A stretch of 64,000 bases of DNA from Morella rubra (taxonomy: Eukaryota; Streptophyta; Magnoliopsida; Fagales; Myricaceae): positions 23,371,461 to 23,435,460 of the forward strand of contig CM025850.1 in NCBI GenBank assembly GCA_003952965.2, read 5' to 3'. The notes under the pieces were generated by a model. That model saw only the letters and a program-made list of their open reading frames with translations, made no database searches and had not been told where the DNA came from. The position numbers and the translations under genes are program-made. Positions within the stretch are counted from its first letter, which is position 1, and every line of letters begins with the position of its first letter. Positions 11,401-23,300 of this stretch are shown here, piece by piece.

Positions 11401-12506
11401 TAAGTATCAATTTTAGTACAGAGCCAATAACATTCTGTTATGCTCTGTTGAAGTTTGTCTGACTAATATAATTCACCCGCATGCATTCCCTTACTAAATT
11501 TTTTAAGAAAAATCCTCAAGTGGCAGATGCTGCTCAGCTTGCTACTCTTTAATTGTATAATCACTTCAGTTTTTATTTTTTGTTGAATTTGAACTTTATA
11601 TTCTCTCTAGTTGGATCAAAACATGTGCTGAGTGGCTAATGCAATCAGTTGTCATTTTTTTTTGCCTCTTTGGGTACCTACTTTAACCAAATTCTTTCGT
11701 GAGAATTAAGAAGCAATTATCATAATAGAAATGTAAACAAAAAAATTATCATAATTGACACATAATAAAAGATGTGAAAAAGCTATGAAAAAATAGAAAT
11801 ATAAAAAATTAATCCAGCATTTCATAAAATCTACCAGCGTTTGAAAAACGTTGGTGAAGATATTAAAAAAATGCTGCTGTAGACTCCAGAGTCTACAGCA
11901 GCGTTTTTCAGTTGTCTATAGCGGCATTTTACAAATACCGCTAGAGACCTTAGCAGCGTTTTTTTTAAAACGCTGCAAAAAAATATCATCCGAATTAAGA
12001 TCTTTAGCGGCAGTCGCGACCGTCACTAGATGACGGCAATCTTTATTCGGCCGTGAAAACTGCCGCTATAGATCTATACCGCTATGACGCTGGAGTTAGT
12101 ACCGAGGACCGATACCAAAAACCGCGCTGACTAAAACCGCTGCTAAAAAACCGCTGCTAAAGGTCTTTTCTTCTTCTTCTTCTTTTTTATTTTTATTTTT
12201 TATTTTTTATTTTTTATTTTTTTGTAGTGGCAGCCCCACGGGAATACCAGCCTTCACAAGCTGTTATCTATTCTATGGTGACAACTGACTACACGTAGCA
12301 TTTCACCTTTTCTCTTTCTTTTTTCATCGTAGAATTTCTCGAGTCTGCGTCCCTCTTGCTTCTTCATGAGTTGCAGCTTTATTTTCTTCACACTCCTCAA
12401 TAGCTTACTCTCTCTTGGCTTAGTTCAGTCGAGGTTCTCATTCCCGTAGTGTTTGGAAAGATAAAACTCAACACAAAAGTCTTCGCCATTCCGTCCACCG
12501 TACGAC

Positions 12507-14347
12507 ATGTTGCCGGCACAAACTTCCCGACCAAACCTCTATAATTCTTTCTATCTCCTCTGCTTCATCTCCGTTCTCTCCGGCCTCCAAGCGGACGAGC
12601 TTCAAATTCTCATGAAACTAAAATCCTCGCTTCAAAAATCAGACACCTACGTCTTCAAATGTTGGGAACCAACCAACTCCTAGTGCAATTTCACCGGAAT
12701 CACTTGCAATTCATTCGGTTCGGTTGCAGAAATCGAACTCTTGAACCAGAACTTATACGGGATTCTTCCTCTTTATTCAATATGTGAGCTCCAATCACTG
12801 GCAAAGCTCTCGTTGGGTTTCAACCTCTTGCGCGGCCCAGTCATGGAAGACTTGAAAAATTGTGCGAAATTGGAATACCTGGATTTGGGGAACAATTTCT
12901 TCAGTGGAGCAGTTCCGGACATATCCTCTCTCAGCCAATTGCGATATCTTCATCTCAACCACAGCGGGTTCTCCGGCAATTTTCCATGGAAATCGCTTCA
13001 AAACATGACCGGCCTGGTCCGGCTAAGCCTCGGAGACAACCCGTTCAATCCTAGTCCGATTCCAACGGAGGTGGTGCAGCTGACCAAGCTGGATTGGCTT
13101 TACCTCTCCAACTGCAATATCCAAGGAACTATTCCAACTGGGATTGGAAGCCTTACGGGGCTAATCGACTTGGAGCTTGCCGACAACAACATGCCTGGCG
13201 AAATTTCGGCGGAGATCGGGAACCTTATCAACCTCTAGCAGCTCGAGCTGTACAACAACTCTACAGGAAAACTTCCTGTCGGTCTAAGAAACCTTACGAA
13301 GCTTGAGATGTTTGACGCTTCGATGAACTCTCTCGAGGGAGATTTGTCCGAGCTGAGTTCTTGAACAACCTGATGAGTTTGCAACTTTTCCAAAACAACC
13401 TTTCTGGGCAAGTACCAGCCGAGTTGGGCGATTTCAAGAAGCTGGTGAACCTTTCCTTGTACTCGAACAGTTTGACCGGTCCCCTGCCTCAGAAGCTTGG
13501 GTCTTGGGCACAATTCAATTACATTGACGTGACTGATAATTTATTGAACGGTACAATCCCGCCCGATATGTGCAAGCAGGGTACCATGATGGAGCTTCTG
13601 ATGCTTGACAACAATTTCACAGGAGAAATTCCGGCCACTTATGCCAACTGCTCGACTCTAATTCGTTTCAGAGTTAACCATAACTTGCTCTCCGGTACCG
13701 TTCCGTCCGGAATCTGGGGACTACCAAACTTGAAAATAATCGATATCACGTCCAATAACATCAAAGGCCGGATCACATCCGATATCAAAAATGCCGAGGC
13801 TCTTCGGACATTATTTGTCGGAAACAATTGGTTATCGGGTGAGTTGCCGCAAGAGATCTCTGGAGCTACAATGCTGAAGTCAATCCAGCTAAATGACAAT
13901 CAGTTCTCCTGAAATATTCCTCCCGGTGTCGGTGACCTGAAGCATTTGAACGTTCTTCATCTTCAGAACAACAAGTTCACTGGTTCAATACCAGAGACAT
14001 TAGGCACTTGTGCGTTTCTCAGCGTCATAAACATGGCTAAAAATTCGCTTTCGGGTCAGATCCCATCTTCTTTAGGATCTCTACCAAAGCTGAACTCTCT
14101 GGATCTTAACAGCAACCAACTATCAGGTCGAATTCCGCAGAGTTTTTCGTCTTTCGCGGGAAACCTTCTCGATCTCTCCTACAACGGGTTAACCGGTCCC
14201 ATACCGCAAGCTGTATTAGATTATGGTTACATTGCTGGAAATGCAGGCCTCTGCCTCCTTGACATCAGCTCAGGCGTCCCAAGCTGTGAGAACCCCTACA
14301 TAACGCCTCTGGTCATTCATATTCAATGTCGGCCATTAAATTATTAA
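12507..14347 (+). pseudogene. LRR receptor pseudogene, copy 2 (RLK7/IKU2-like ectodomain)
   Basis: The ATG at 12507 opens a frame with a hydrophobic signal-like segment (residues about 11-27, YNSFYLLCFISVLSGLQA). An LRR N-terminal cap follows (DELQILMKLKSSL, then CW...CNFTGITC), then a long LRR array ending with a GNAGLC cap. The damage is: TAG at 12681 (expected Trp), TAG at 13236 (Trp in copy 1), a one-base deletion near 13358 shifting the frame, and TGA at 13910 (expected Gly). An in-frame codon has also been lost near 13262 relative to copy 1. The frame ends at 14347, just after the LRR cap, with no membrane helix or kinase, as in copy 1. The RLK7/IKU2 assignment rests on LRR phrasing; a related LRR-XI member is possible. 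Confidence 0.85.
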
Positions 14348-16649
14348 TCAGGTGAGTGGGAAATTTAAAATAGTCATACTGAGCTTCCTTTGTTACTGGA
14401 CGGAGTAGTAGTCTATATTAGTAATTTGTTGTAAGCCAACACTTCAACATGGGATGTGTCATTAGAAGTGGAAGAGGGCTAATAGGTCACCATATCCGGT
14501 AGAGAATATTATGAAGAAGCTGGTTGGAATAATGCAGTTTTTATGGAGGTTAGAAACTTGAGCTGTGAAGGAGAAGCTCAAGAATATGATGTACTGTGAA
14601 TATTTTATATAAGAGTGGATTGCTGTATGCCCAAATGTCCTCAATTGGTTATCATACCCACTCTCTCTCTGCAATTGAGCCAACTTAACATTTATAAAGC
14701 AATTTAAGCAGAACCAACTACCACTTAAATTTTACACTAATTTAAAATATAAAGTTTTTTGGGTTTCAAAACTCTGAACTTTCACGCCTTGAATTCGTAC
14801 TCCTTAAAAAATAAGGTTTCATCAACAGGCCCCTCATTCCATTAACAAACAAACCACACAAATACAGTTAGCAGGGAGGACTTGATTTATTTTTTAAGTA
14901 CAAACTTAAAGACTAAACGTTAGAATTTTGAAACCCAAAAATCTATTTTTAAAGTACCGAAAACTCAAGAGCAAAAATGATTTTATCCTTAATTATGGCA
15001 TATTGATTTATTTTCCTCTTAATTTTTTTTTTTGTTGGTATGGTAGTTTGGCTGTTAATGGAATTAAAGGCTCCTAGACCGGAGGACTTTATTTATTAAC
15101 TATATTAGCATAAAAATTAATAAATAAAAATAAAAAAACAAAGCAATGAATTATATAAAAAAAAAAAGTTAGAGAAATTCTTACAAAATAATCAAAATAT
15201 ATTAAAAAACAAAAACAAAAACGAAACATAAAAAAAAAAAAAAAAAAGCACGCACTCTCTACTCTAAGGGGTGGAGGGCCTGCAGGAGGTTGGGGGAGAA
15301 GAAAAAGGTTAGAATGAAGAGGAGAGAAAAATAGTAATAAGAGACAAGAGATTTAAGTGGTTCGGTCTAGAAGACATGTTGTGTTTTGTATTATGAGTAC
15401 ATATAGAATACAAGTTAAATGTTTCTATTTATAGAGACAATACAAAGAAAAATATTTCAAAATTTAAATTTGAATATTTATATTTAAACTTGGATATTTG
15501 ATATTTTTTTTTATAACGATATTATTTAAACCCGATATCGTGATAATCAATAATATCATATCTAATCTTATAGATTTGAATATGATATTATATCTAACAT
15601 GGGGTGGGATTGGGCACCACACCCTCTAAGGGCCTGGCGCAAATACTTTCCTGTAAAAGGGATGGAGCCTGAACTATTACTATGTAAATGCAGAACTTCG
15701 GTAAAAAGATACGAATTTTCATTTGGTTCCCAAATATTGCTATATACGTGAAGAAATTCCCAACAAAATATTTATATAATTTTGTTCTCAGGGCATTTTC
15801 TTTGCTGCCTAACATCAATGTTTCACACTGAAGAGTTGAGAAAGTAAATAAAGAAATTACAAAGGTGAGAAAGGAAAGGAGGCATGCGTCTGGGAAGAGG
15901 AAAAAATTAGTAAACCACGAAACCCAAACAAAAGGCCTGTATAGATCACCTGAAGAATATTTTTCTTGTGTGTACTAGATTCTTTTTATTAAATATCTGA
16001 CATTGCAGCAGCCTCTTGAAAAGATGTAAGGCCAATAGATGACAGGGGAGGACAGGTTGCTCATTCCCGGTATACAACTTTTGCTTGGATGATAGGGGAG
16101 GACAGGTTGCTCATTCCTGGTATACAACTCTGATTGATTTTATCTAGAGGTAGTTTGGTCGGAACATCATGAGCAGAGACTAGAAAATAGGGCATGTTTG
16201 GTCGAACGCACGTACCACTGATACCGATCGACCAAAATAAAATGCCCTCTTCCAGTTTGTGATCTCCAATAATTTGCTACTGAACTTAATCACGCGTTTG
16301 CAATGTTAAAATTTGTGAAATTTTTAGAATTTTAAAAATTATTTAGATGCAAACATGAATTTTGTCACAAAAATATTTAATTTTTTTTTCGGATTTCACA
16401 CTGATCAAGGTGACCATAAAAAAACAAAAAATCATCTATTTCTCTTATAAAATCATCTATTTCCATCACAATAAATATAAAAAATTCACTCAAATTATCT
16501 AACTCTTCATTTTTTTACCAGCTCTCATAAAATTTTACTTTATTTATTTATTTATTATTTCTTATAAAATCTAATAGAACTCTAATCTCCTCAATTTTTA
16601 TAACATTTCTTAAATATTTCAAAATTTTAAAGTTAAATATTTTAAAATA
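14348..16649. other. AT-rich intergenic DNA; nothing coding recognised
   Basis: This stretch contains long A runs near 15163 and 15226 and a segment with AAGTGGTTCGGTCTAGAAGA near 15355 that resembles LTR-retrotransposon debris. No open frame has a recognisable product. Confidence 0.5.
16038..16132. repeat. Two-copy 50-bp tandem repeat
   Basis: The unit GATGACAGGGGAGGACAGGT... at 16038 repeats at 16088 with only a few substitutions, including GGTTGCTCATTCC and GGTATACAACT. The period is 50 bp. Confidence 0.9.
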
Positions 16650-17183
16650 TTAGTTAAACCTAATACCTATATGCGCTTAATAATTGAAATAGGTGCTTTT
16701 TGGGTGGGCTTGCTTACCGGTCGCAAACTGGAAAAGTATAAGTTACCTTCCTTCACGCGTGAGTTAAACTCACATTTAATTGTGTAATTTTTTTAAGAAG
16801 AGTTTAAGTATGAAGTTATGATTAAAACTCTCATACAATGTGAAAATCAGGTGAATTTAATAATTTGATGTTCTTGTAAATACGTCTATTTTGTAAATAA
16901 CTAGGCTTCTATTTTTAACAAGTAACTTTAATCCCCTTCCAGCCCTTTCCCCAACTCAGGGTAGAAGACTTGTCTGGAAGTTCAAACACCAGAATCAGGC
17001 TATTAGGGCTCATGGGCTTTGGAATGCATTTGTTATTTAAATTTCGCCCAGGTGTTCTCTCCACTACGGACTGCTTTGTGAAGCTTGGTAGTAGTCCAAG
17101 TTCATGGAATACAAATTAACAATCCGTGCCACTGCAGTCTTCCAACATCCCCGAAAGCAAATTATCCTGCCATGGCTATTGGT
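16650..17183. repeat. Segmental duplication arm, copy 2 (pairs with 4010-4572)
   Basis: It is colinear with 4010-4572, with scattered substitutions and small indels, and ends at the same ATCCTGCCATGGCTATTGGT. With the two LRR pseudogenes it defines a tandem duplication whose unit spacing is about 12.6 kb. The GGGCTCATGGGCTTT Site II-like promoter motif is kept. Confidence 0.75.
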
Positions 17184-17920
17184 TCGTATTAGAATTATTA
17201 GAGTCCCACATTACTATTGTAATTAAAGGCTTATAAATAAGCCTCTCTAATAACTCTAATAGTTCATGTGAATTTAGTTGGTTAGAATTCCTCCTCCATT
17301 ACCTTGGAAAGATAATTGTAATCAGCCCCTAGTGAATCAACCATTTTGAATCATCAACGCCATTGAGATGAAGTAGTTGGAGTATCCGATTATACTGTTC
17401 AAGGAGGCAAGGTTCCCCTAGTCGATTAAATTTAGGCCATTTGAAATTGCAGTTGTTTTAAACTTGATAAACTTAGATTACAATTCTTTTTTATTTTTAT
17501 TTTTTATTATTAAGTGTCCAGGATCAGCTTACTTCGATTAATCTAAAGTATGTGCAGTCCCTCTATCCCACACAAACCTGGCAAAAAAAAAAGTTAGATT
17601 AGATTCAATAGATCATATTGAACAAATACAAGATTAGATTGGCATTTGGCTTTTAAAAAACAAAAACAAGGGGGGGGGGGGGGGGGGGGAGGTTACTTTC
17701 TCCATCAAACTACTAAATCAATATCAAACAGGGGTATCAACTACCCCTTTTGACATATTAAGCTCTAGAACTATCAAATTTCATTAATTTTTTCTTCTAA
17801 AAAAGATCTAACGTCAAAATCATGCCACATATATTATAAATGAACTACGCAGTACATATGGGGCATGATTTTGTTATAAATGAACTACGCAGTATGGGGG
17901 TTTCTCTCCATGCATTCTCT
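17184..17920. other. LTR- or promoter-like sequence and simple repeats
   Basis: TTAGAATTATTAGAG (about 17188) is mirrored by CTCTAATAACTCTAA (about 17254), flanking a TATA-like GGCTTATAAATAAGCC. This could be LTR debris or a small hairpin element. A run of about 20 consecutive G lies at 17670-17689. A GAACTACGCAGTA direct repeat follows near 17840-17890. There is no gene. Confidence 0.4.
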
Positions 17921-18190
17921 CTCTGTACATCTTTGGTCTTCAAGCCCCTAGGGACGTTCGCCGGAGCTTTAGACTCCTTGCTGGGTCTCTTGTGACCCTT
18001 CCCGGTTCCTTTGGTGCCCTTAGTCTGTTTTACTTTCCTTCTGTGGGGAAGTATAGCTAGAGTTTTGTCCTCCTTTCTGATTGCTTTGGCTTTCGGTCTC
18101 CATTATTTTATTCTGGTCTTGGTCGTCTGGTCTTTTTGTCTCTTAATGTGGAGGTGGACAAGTTTATAGGCTCTTGATCCGAGGTGGGGT

Positions 18191-19638
18191 GTGCAATCCC
18201 TTTTCGTTATGGATACCAAAGTTCTAGCCAGTTGGAGTGGTGTAGGTAAAGGTGTAGCTGGGTCGGTGGATGAGGCCGACTCAACCATGGAACAATGCTT
18301 GGTTGGGAAACTGATTTCGTATAAAGCTTTCAACAAAGCCGGGCTACGTGTGGCTATTTTCCAAGCTTGGCAGTTCATTCCAGATCTGGAAATAGAAGAG
18401 GTTGATAGTGATCGTTTCCTTTTTTCATTTCCCTCGGCGGTTTATACGCAAAGAGTGTTGGATCAATCTCCTTGGAACATTAAAGGTTATCCACTCCTTC
18501 TCAAGCCTCTGATGTATGATGAGACAGTGCAAGAAGTTGACCTAAATACATTCCCAGTTTGGGTACAAGTCCATGGTCTACCGATGGGGCAAGCCACTTG
18601 AGGGATGGCGGAAATGGCGGCTAGGAGAATCGGGGAGGTTATGGAGGTGGACTTTCGGTCTCCTAGGGCAGTTTGGATCACACACTACATTCGGGTGCGA
18701 GTGCTGATCAACATACAACAACCTCTCAGCCCTGGTTTCTTTCCACCTCAAGCAAATAGGGGGGCTACTTGGATTCAGTTCCGATATGAAAAGATTTATG
18801 GATTTTGTTACAATTGTGGGCAGTTGGGACATTTGTCAAACACTTGCCCAGCACCCCAAATATAACAGTTGAACCTGATATTTTTAGTCCCAATTTGGTG
18901 GCGACCTTGTCAGGTTACAAACGCTTCACAGTGCCCAACAAAGTGATTACTAAGACTAGTTGTAGTTCAACACAATCCACTCCAGTGTTTTCCCAACCTC
19001 CTCATAAAGATCAGTGTCTTATCGTGGCGGTTGAACCTTCTGGTTCGCAGGCTCATTAATGGCAGGCTGATTCAGCTGAGGAAAGGAAGGAGACGCTAGG
19101 CGCTTCACGCTCCTCTGACACAGGACACACTGTGTCTGGTCCTGACAAAGCTACTGGTTATGTTAGAGCAGGAACGGAATTTGGCAGGAAGGTGTCATAT
19201 GGTCTGCAGCCTGCAGGAAGGGACACACTGCATAAAGTAGACTTAGTTGGCGGTGTCGCTCCCTTTCCCGACAGAGAGGTCACTGACAAAGGGGCATGGC
19301 ATGAATCTCTGGAACACGAGCTGGACATGGTGCGGATGATAGGAAGGGAGACTAGTAAGGAAAAAGAAGTTGTCGATAAGGAAGTGGAGTAGGTTATAGA
19401 ACAATAAAAGATGGGCTGGGCTGCTGAGGGATCGATAATGCTGTCTATAGGCTCTTGCTTTCCCAAAGCTGGTTTAACATCTAAGGATGGGCCCGACCCT
19501 TTTCTGTTAGATGAGAAACCTTGTCTTGGGCTTCTACACGACCAGTTTAAAGCTGAGGCTAAACTTAAGGCCCCAATGGAAGAGGGTAAGTTGGCTAATT
19601 GGAAAGAAAAAAGGAAGTGGCTGCCCAAGAAGGTTTGA
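18191..19638 (+). pseudogene. LINE (non-LTR retrotransposon) ORF1-like pseudogene
   Basis: The frame from 18191 shows a DUF4283-like region (FLFSFPSAVYTQRVLDQSPW, then PLMYDETVQEVDLNTFPVWV). It is followed after an in-frame TGA at 18599 by a zinc knuckle CYNCGQLGHLSNTC (CX2CX4HX4C). That pairing is typical of plant L1-type LINE ORF1. A frameshift near 18863 moves the reading to another frame (STPNITVEPDIF...), which has further stops at 19057 and 19390. The upstream stretch from about 17920 may be the LINE 5' leader. The LINE is cut by the Ty3 element at 19766. I find no ORF2 continuing on the far side. Confidence 0.75.
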
Positions 19639-19765
19639 ACATTAGAAGAGAAGGAGGAATTTCCATTGGATTTCGATCTCGTGGTTAGGAAGGAGCACTT
19701 GATCAGTATCATTTTGTTCGGTGAACCGACTTCGCATCCATGGGCTCTTTCTTTCATTCACAGCC

Positions 19766-22417
19766 TGTAACACCCCTCCCTTGTTTATTTCACCTGTTTA
19801 ATATAGCTGTTTAATAGAGTGTTTATGTAAAAGATATAAGTTATAATAGATGTGCTCATGTGAAATATTTTTCTTCTTTGCGCTTACATTTACAGGGGTA
19901 AATGGGCAGGCAAGATATAGAGTCTGACAAGACAGGCTATGAGTGCCCGGTTAAAATTCTGGAAAGATCTCGGGGTAACTAGGAGTTAAAGTTCCGGGGT
20001 GACTTGGAGCTAAATTCCCGGGATGACCAAGAGCAGCACTCCTGGGTGAGCTGAACCAAGCAGTTCTCAGTAGTTTTGAGACCCGAGCAGTTCTCGGGAG
20101 TTTGGGACCTGAGCAGTTCTCAGGAGTTTTGAGACCCGAGCATTCTTGGGAGTTTTGAGACCTGGATCTTGGGTGTACAGTGCCCTGTATAGTTGGGATG
20201 CCTGGGAACAGGCCTGGCAGGAGAGCTACCGGGCTATATTGCCCGTGATGCCTGGGAACAGGCCTGGCATGGGAGCTACTCGGCTATATTGCTTGGGATG
20301 TTTTGGAGATAAATACCTGGAGTTTTTGGTTAGATGCCCAGTATGCCGGGGCTTACCACGCGCGGGATGACTGAGCCCTATATACCCGAGCTTACTTTTT
20401 ATGTTACTTTTTTTTCCATGTGCCTTAACTGTATGGTGTGCATTAAATGCATCTTATCATGTTTTATCTGGTCACTTAGATGGAGCTTTGTCATTGGTGC
20501 ATATTTTAATTTATTGCTTGTAATAGATATGTGAGATATGGGAGATTAGGTGACTGCTTATGAATGAGTACGACATGATTTGCAAAATCACTTTCTAGAC
20601 CTAGCTTAAGGTACGTAGACTGGCCAGGGGGAATTCACCGTTAGTTAGTTGTTTTTTTGCTTATGCTGTCAATAAAAAGAATATAGAACTTACTCGACTA
20701 AAACCGATAGCGACATAGGAGAAAACCATTTGACCGAAAGAAAAAGGGAGGGAGAGTGATGTGAAAAACCTTGTGACCAAAGGAAAGGCTGTCCGAAGGA
20801 GAAAAGGAAGGAGAGACAGAAAGAAAAAAGGGAAGAGACCACGAGAAAGTGATAGAAAGAGAGGTAGTTCGGCTTGCACCCTTTCTTTCCCCTTAGCTTT
20901 TGTCTTTTCTTTTCCTAATTTAGTGTCTAGCTGTTTAGGTGTTTTTATCATTCAAGGAAGCAGTACAATCAAGACTAAGGTAAGGGTGTAGAGTATTGTC
21001 CTAAACAGGGGTGTTGGGGTGTTCGGTTATGGATAAAGTGATTGCATCTCATGAACTGGAAATTGTAAAAAAGCTTTTTATATATGTTAAAAGGAAGGAA
21101 AGATGGAACGGCAGTGGCCTAAGATATGCACGTGTGACTTCTTTCATGTGTTGAAAAAAGGAAAGCAAGTTGTACTCTCATGTTATTCTGTTTTGTGCTG
21201 AAATCAAAATAAACAAAAACATGCAAAGGACTTATCAAGCCATGATAAGCCCGGGGAGGCTTTTCTGTTGGAATAGTTACATACAGGGGGGAAGTAATGC
21301 CGAATGTACTCACCTAGCCGAGCCCTAGGATCCTTGAACTTCTTCTAGGATAGCCGGTCCTTAGTTGATTTAGCGAAAAACCAACCAAGCTGCATAAGTT
21401 GTTGGACTTGCCTATTGCAGCATGTTGTGCTTATAGCGTCAGTTCTGATGATTTAAATATTTACTGTTTTTCATATCTTCTAGGCCTGTTGTGATTATAT
21501 TTTTCAGGTATGATGACCTAACTCATGAGATCCAAGGATTATAGCATATGAAATAGACAAATTAAATCTTTTAGTGTAAAACCCTTGTTGTCCAAAATAT
21601 CCCTAAGAATCCTTGGAATTTTGTATGAAAATTGGTGTACGTGTGGTATATGGTCACAGTAGGTCCCAGTAAAAATTTTAGCTCAATCGGAGGTCGGGAA
21701 AGGTCGAAAATCGAAAATGCCGATGGAGGACTCTAAGGGCAGTTTCGACATTTCGCATTAAACGTTAGGGTAAAAATGTACGAACTGGAAAAATAACCTT
21801 ATGGCTATGTAGAGCATGGAAAATATATGGGCAAACCCAAATTTGAGTCCAAACCAAGTAGAATTAGGGGCTTAAATCACAAAGCCCATTTAGCGGCCTA
21901 AATGGACTTTAGGCTCGTTAACCCTAAACAAGCCCAGTAAGGCTTGAAATTTAAGAATAGGCCCATTAGGGTCTAATGAGGTCCAAGAGGCCCTCACTCA
22001 TGGATTTTAATAAAGATTTGATATTGCTTAATAATTTACATGTCTTAAGCCATATTTAAAGAAAAAAGGTTATTAATTTGCCTCAAAGGAAGAACAATAA
22101 AATGTGAAGGTGCATATGTGTATTTTATAATCGACTTTTGTGAATTGTGAATCTATTTTGCTTGTGATATGTCAAGTAAAATTTTATATGCCACAGGCAC
22201 TCTATTGATGGTCTTTGTGAATTGATTATTGATGATGCATATGATACATGTTGCATCAACATATCATGGGTATGAGAAAATGTGTTGATCGAAATGACCG
22301 AATGACCAGAATGAAACCCATACCCAGAGGTGGTCCTGTGACAGGGTGACGGTACCGATCACAACAGTGGGATAGTGCAAGCCACCACTGAAAGTATAGT
22401 GGTTGGTATCCCTCACA
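19766..22417 (+). repeat. 5' LTR of Ty3/gypsy chromovirus
   Basis: It begins TGTAACACCCCTCCC and ends CCCTCACA just before a tRNA-Met-type primer binding site. The same start recurs at 27662 after a polypurine tract. The LTR contains 50-bp tandem units (starting 20197 and 20247) and GAGCAGTTCTCGGGAG-type repeats (20060-20160). Compared with the related LTR at 30348-33391, it seems to have lost about 1.1 kb after GGTTGGTATCCC, jumping straight to TCACA. The five bases before it are CAGCC; no matching duplication is found after the nest. Confidence 0.85.
20197..20296. repeat. 50-bp tandem repeat within the LTR
   Basis: Two units begin GATGCCTGGGAACAGGCCTG at 20197 and 20247, each followed by a GAGCTAC...GGCTATATTGC tail. 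Confidence 0.85.
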
Positions 22418-22419
22418 GT

Positions 22420-22432
22420 TGGTATCAAAGCC
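22420..22432 (+). other. Primer binding site (initiator Met tRNA type)
   Basis: TGGTATCAAAGCC lies two bases downstream of the LTR end. It differs by one base from the usual plant TGGTATCAGAGCC, which pairs with initiator methionine tRNA to prime minus-strand synthesis. Confidence 0.85.
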
Positions 22433-22520
22433 AAGTTGGTTTAATAAGGCCTAGGCTTAAATCCACAAACCCTTTAGTGTAGCTGTCATCGTAATATGGG
22501 TATTATCTTTCAGGGAAGTT

Positions 22521-23006
22521 ATGGCTGAGTATGAGGGAGACAGGAGCCCGGATCGGGATCGGGGACAACCAAACCCCGGGTTCAATGCGGAGGAGATTCT
22601 TCGAAATTTGGCGGGTTTCTTGGCTCAGCAAATGAACCAAAACCCCATTCGCCATGAGGAACGTACCGAAGGGTGTTCCTTTGATCAATTTAATTGTCAG
22701 CATCCAGTTGTTTTTAACAGTAAGACTGACCCGGTGTCTGCTGAGAATTGGATTATGGATATCGGGGAGTTTTTTAGCGTGTTGGGTTGCATTGATGAGC
22801 AGAAAGTGATTTATGCCACTTATAAGCTGTCTGGGGATGCAAAGAGATGGTGGCTATCTAGGAGTGCGCTATTGGAACAGGAGCTTCAGGGAGCTTCGAT
22901 TACTTGGGAGAGATTCAAGGAGGAATTCTGGGGATCGGCTGCTAAGGTGAGAGAAAAGGGTCGATGTCGGCTCAGAGTTGTCATTTCGCCCCTCACTCTC
23001 CTGTAA
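22521..23006 (+). pseudogene. gag capsid region of the Ty3 element
   Basis: A frame from ATG 22521 encodes the retrotransposon gag core: VSAENWIMDIGEFFSVLGC, then YKLSGDAKRWWLSR and ASITWERFKEEFWG. This matches the Retrotrans_gag fold that builds the virus-like particle. The usual continuation (an F-x-x-L-x-Q-G-like region leading to the zinc knuckle) is lost after about residue 140. The next 350 bp instead hold a scrambled, shortened repeat of this same region. Confidence 0.85.
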
Positions 23007-23039
23007 GGTCAAGTGAGGTCTCATTCCCAAGATTCGTGA

Positions 23040-23300
23040 GTCATTTGATTCCTGAATTGGTGGAGTGAGCGAATAGTGGAGCGTAGTGTAGCTGTCATCA
23101 TGGGTCAGGGAAGTTATGGCATAATTTCAATAGGAAATAATGAATGAGGAACGTACCGAAATCCAGCATCCTAACACTGACTCTAGTTGCTGAGCGAAGC
23201 AAAGAGATGGTGGCTATCTAGGAATTAGCTTCAGGGAGCTTCGATTACTTATTCAAGAAGGAATTCTGGGTATTTCCCAAGATCGGCTCCTAAAGAGAAT
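23040..23300 (+). repeat. Condensed, gapped repeat of the gag region
   Basis: Fragments in the same order as 22478-22935 reappear with the intervening sequence removed: GTGTAGCTGTCATC, AGGGAAGTTATGGC, GAGGAACGTACCGAA, AAGAGATGGTGGCTATCTAG, CAGGGAGCTTCGATTACTT and GGAATTCTGGG. About 450 bp of source are compressed into about 190 bp. The block carries no open frame. Confidence 0.8.

Larger units (their letters stand above)
8254..12229. mobile_element. CACTA (En/Spm-type) non-autonomous element carrying captured gene sequence
   Basis: The left end CACTACAAAAAAAA is mirrored by TTTTTTTGTAGTG at the right end. The 3-bp flanks are ACA (8251-8253) and GCA (12230-12232), two of three identical. Both ends carry dense subterminal repeats of the type GACC/GGTCTTTAGCGGCGG and GTGACCGCCGCTATAG (8270-8490 and about 11835-12165), including local palindromes, as expected for CACTA transposase-binding sites. 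No TNPA/TNPD-like transposase is visible, so the element is non-autonomous. Its 3,976 bp hold a CT/AT microsatellite, a separate repeat (about 9090-10560) and a glutamate-receptor gene fragment. Confidence 0.85.

Noticed and set aside
20661..20991. Pairs of open frames in the LTR, repeated at 29383-29713
   Set aside because: They recur only because both LTRs are copies of each other. The frames are low-complexity Lys/Arg or Phe/Leu runs from a purine-rich tract.
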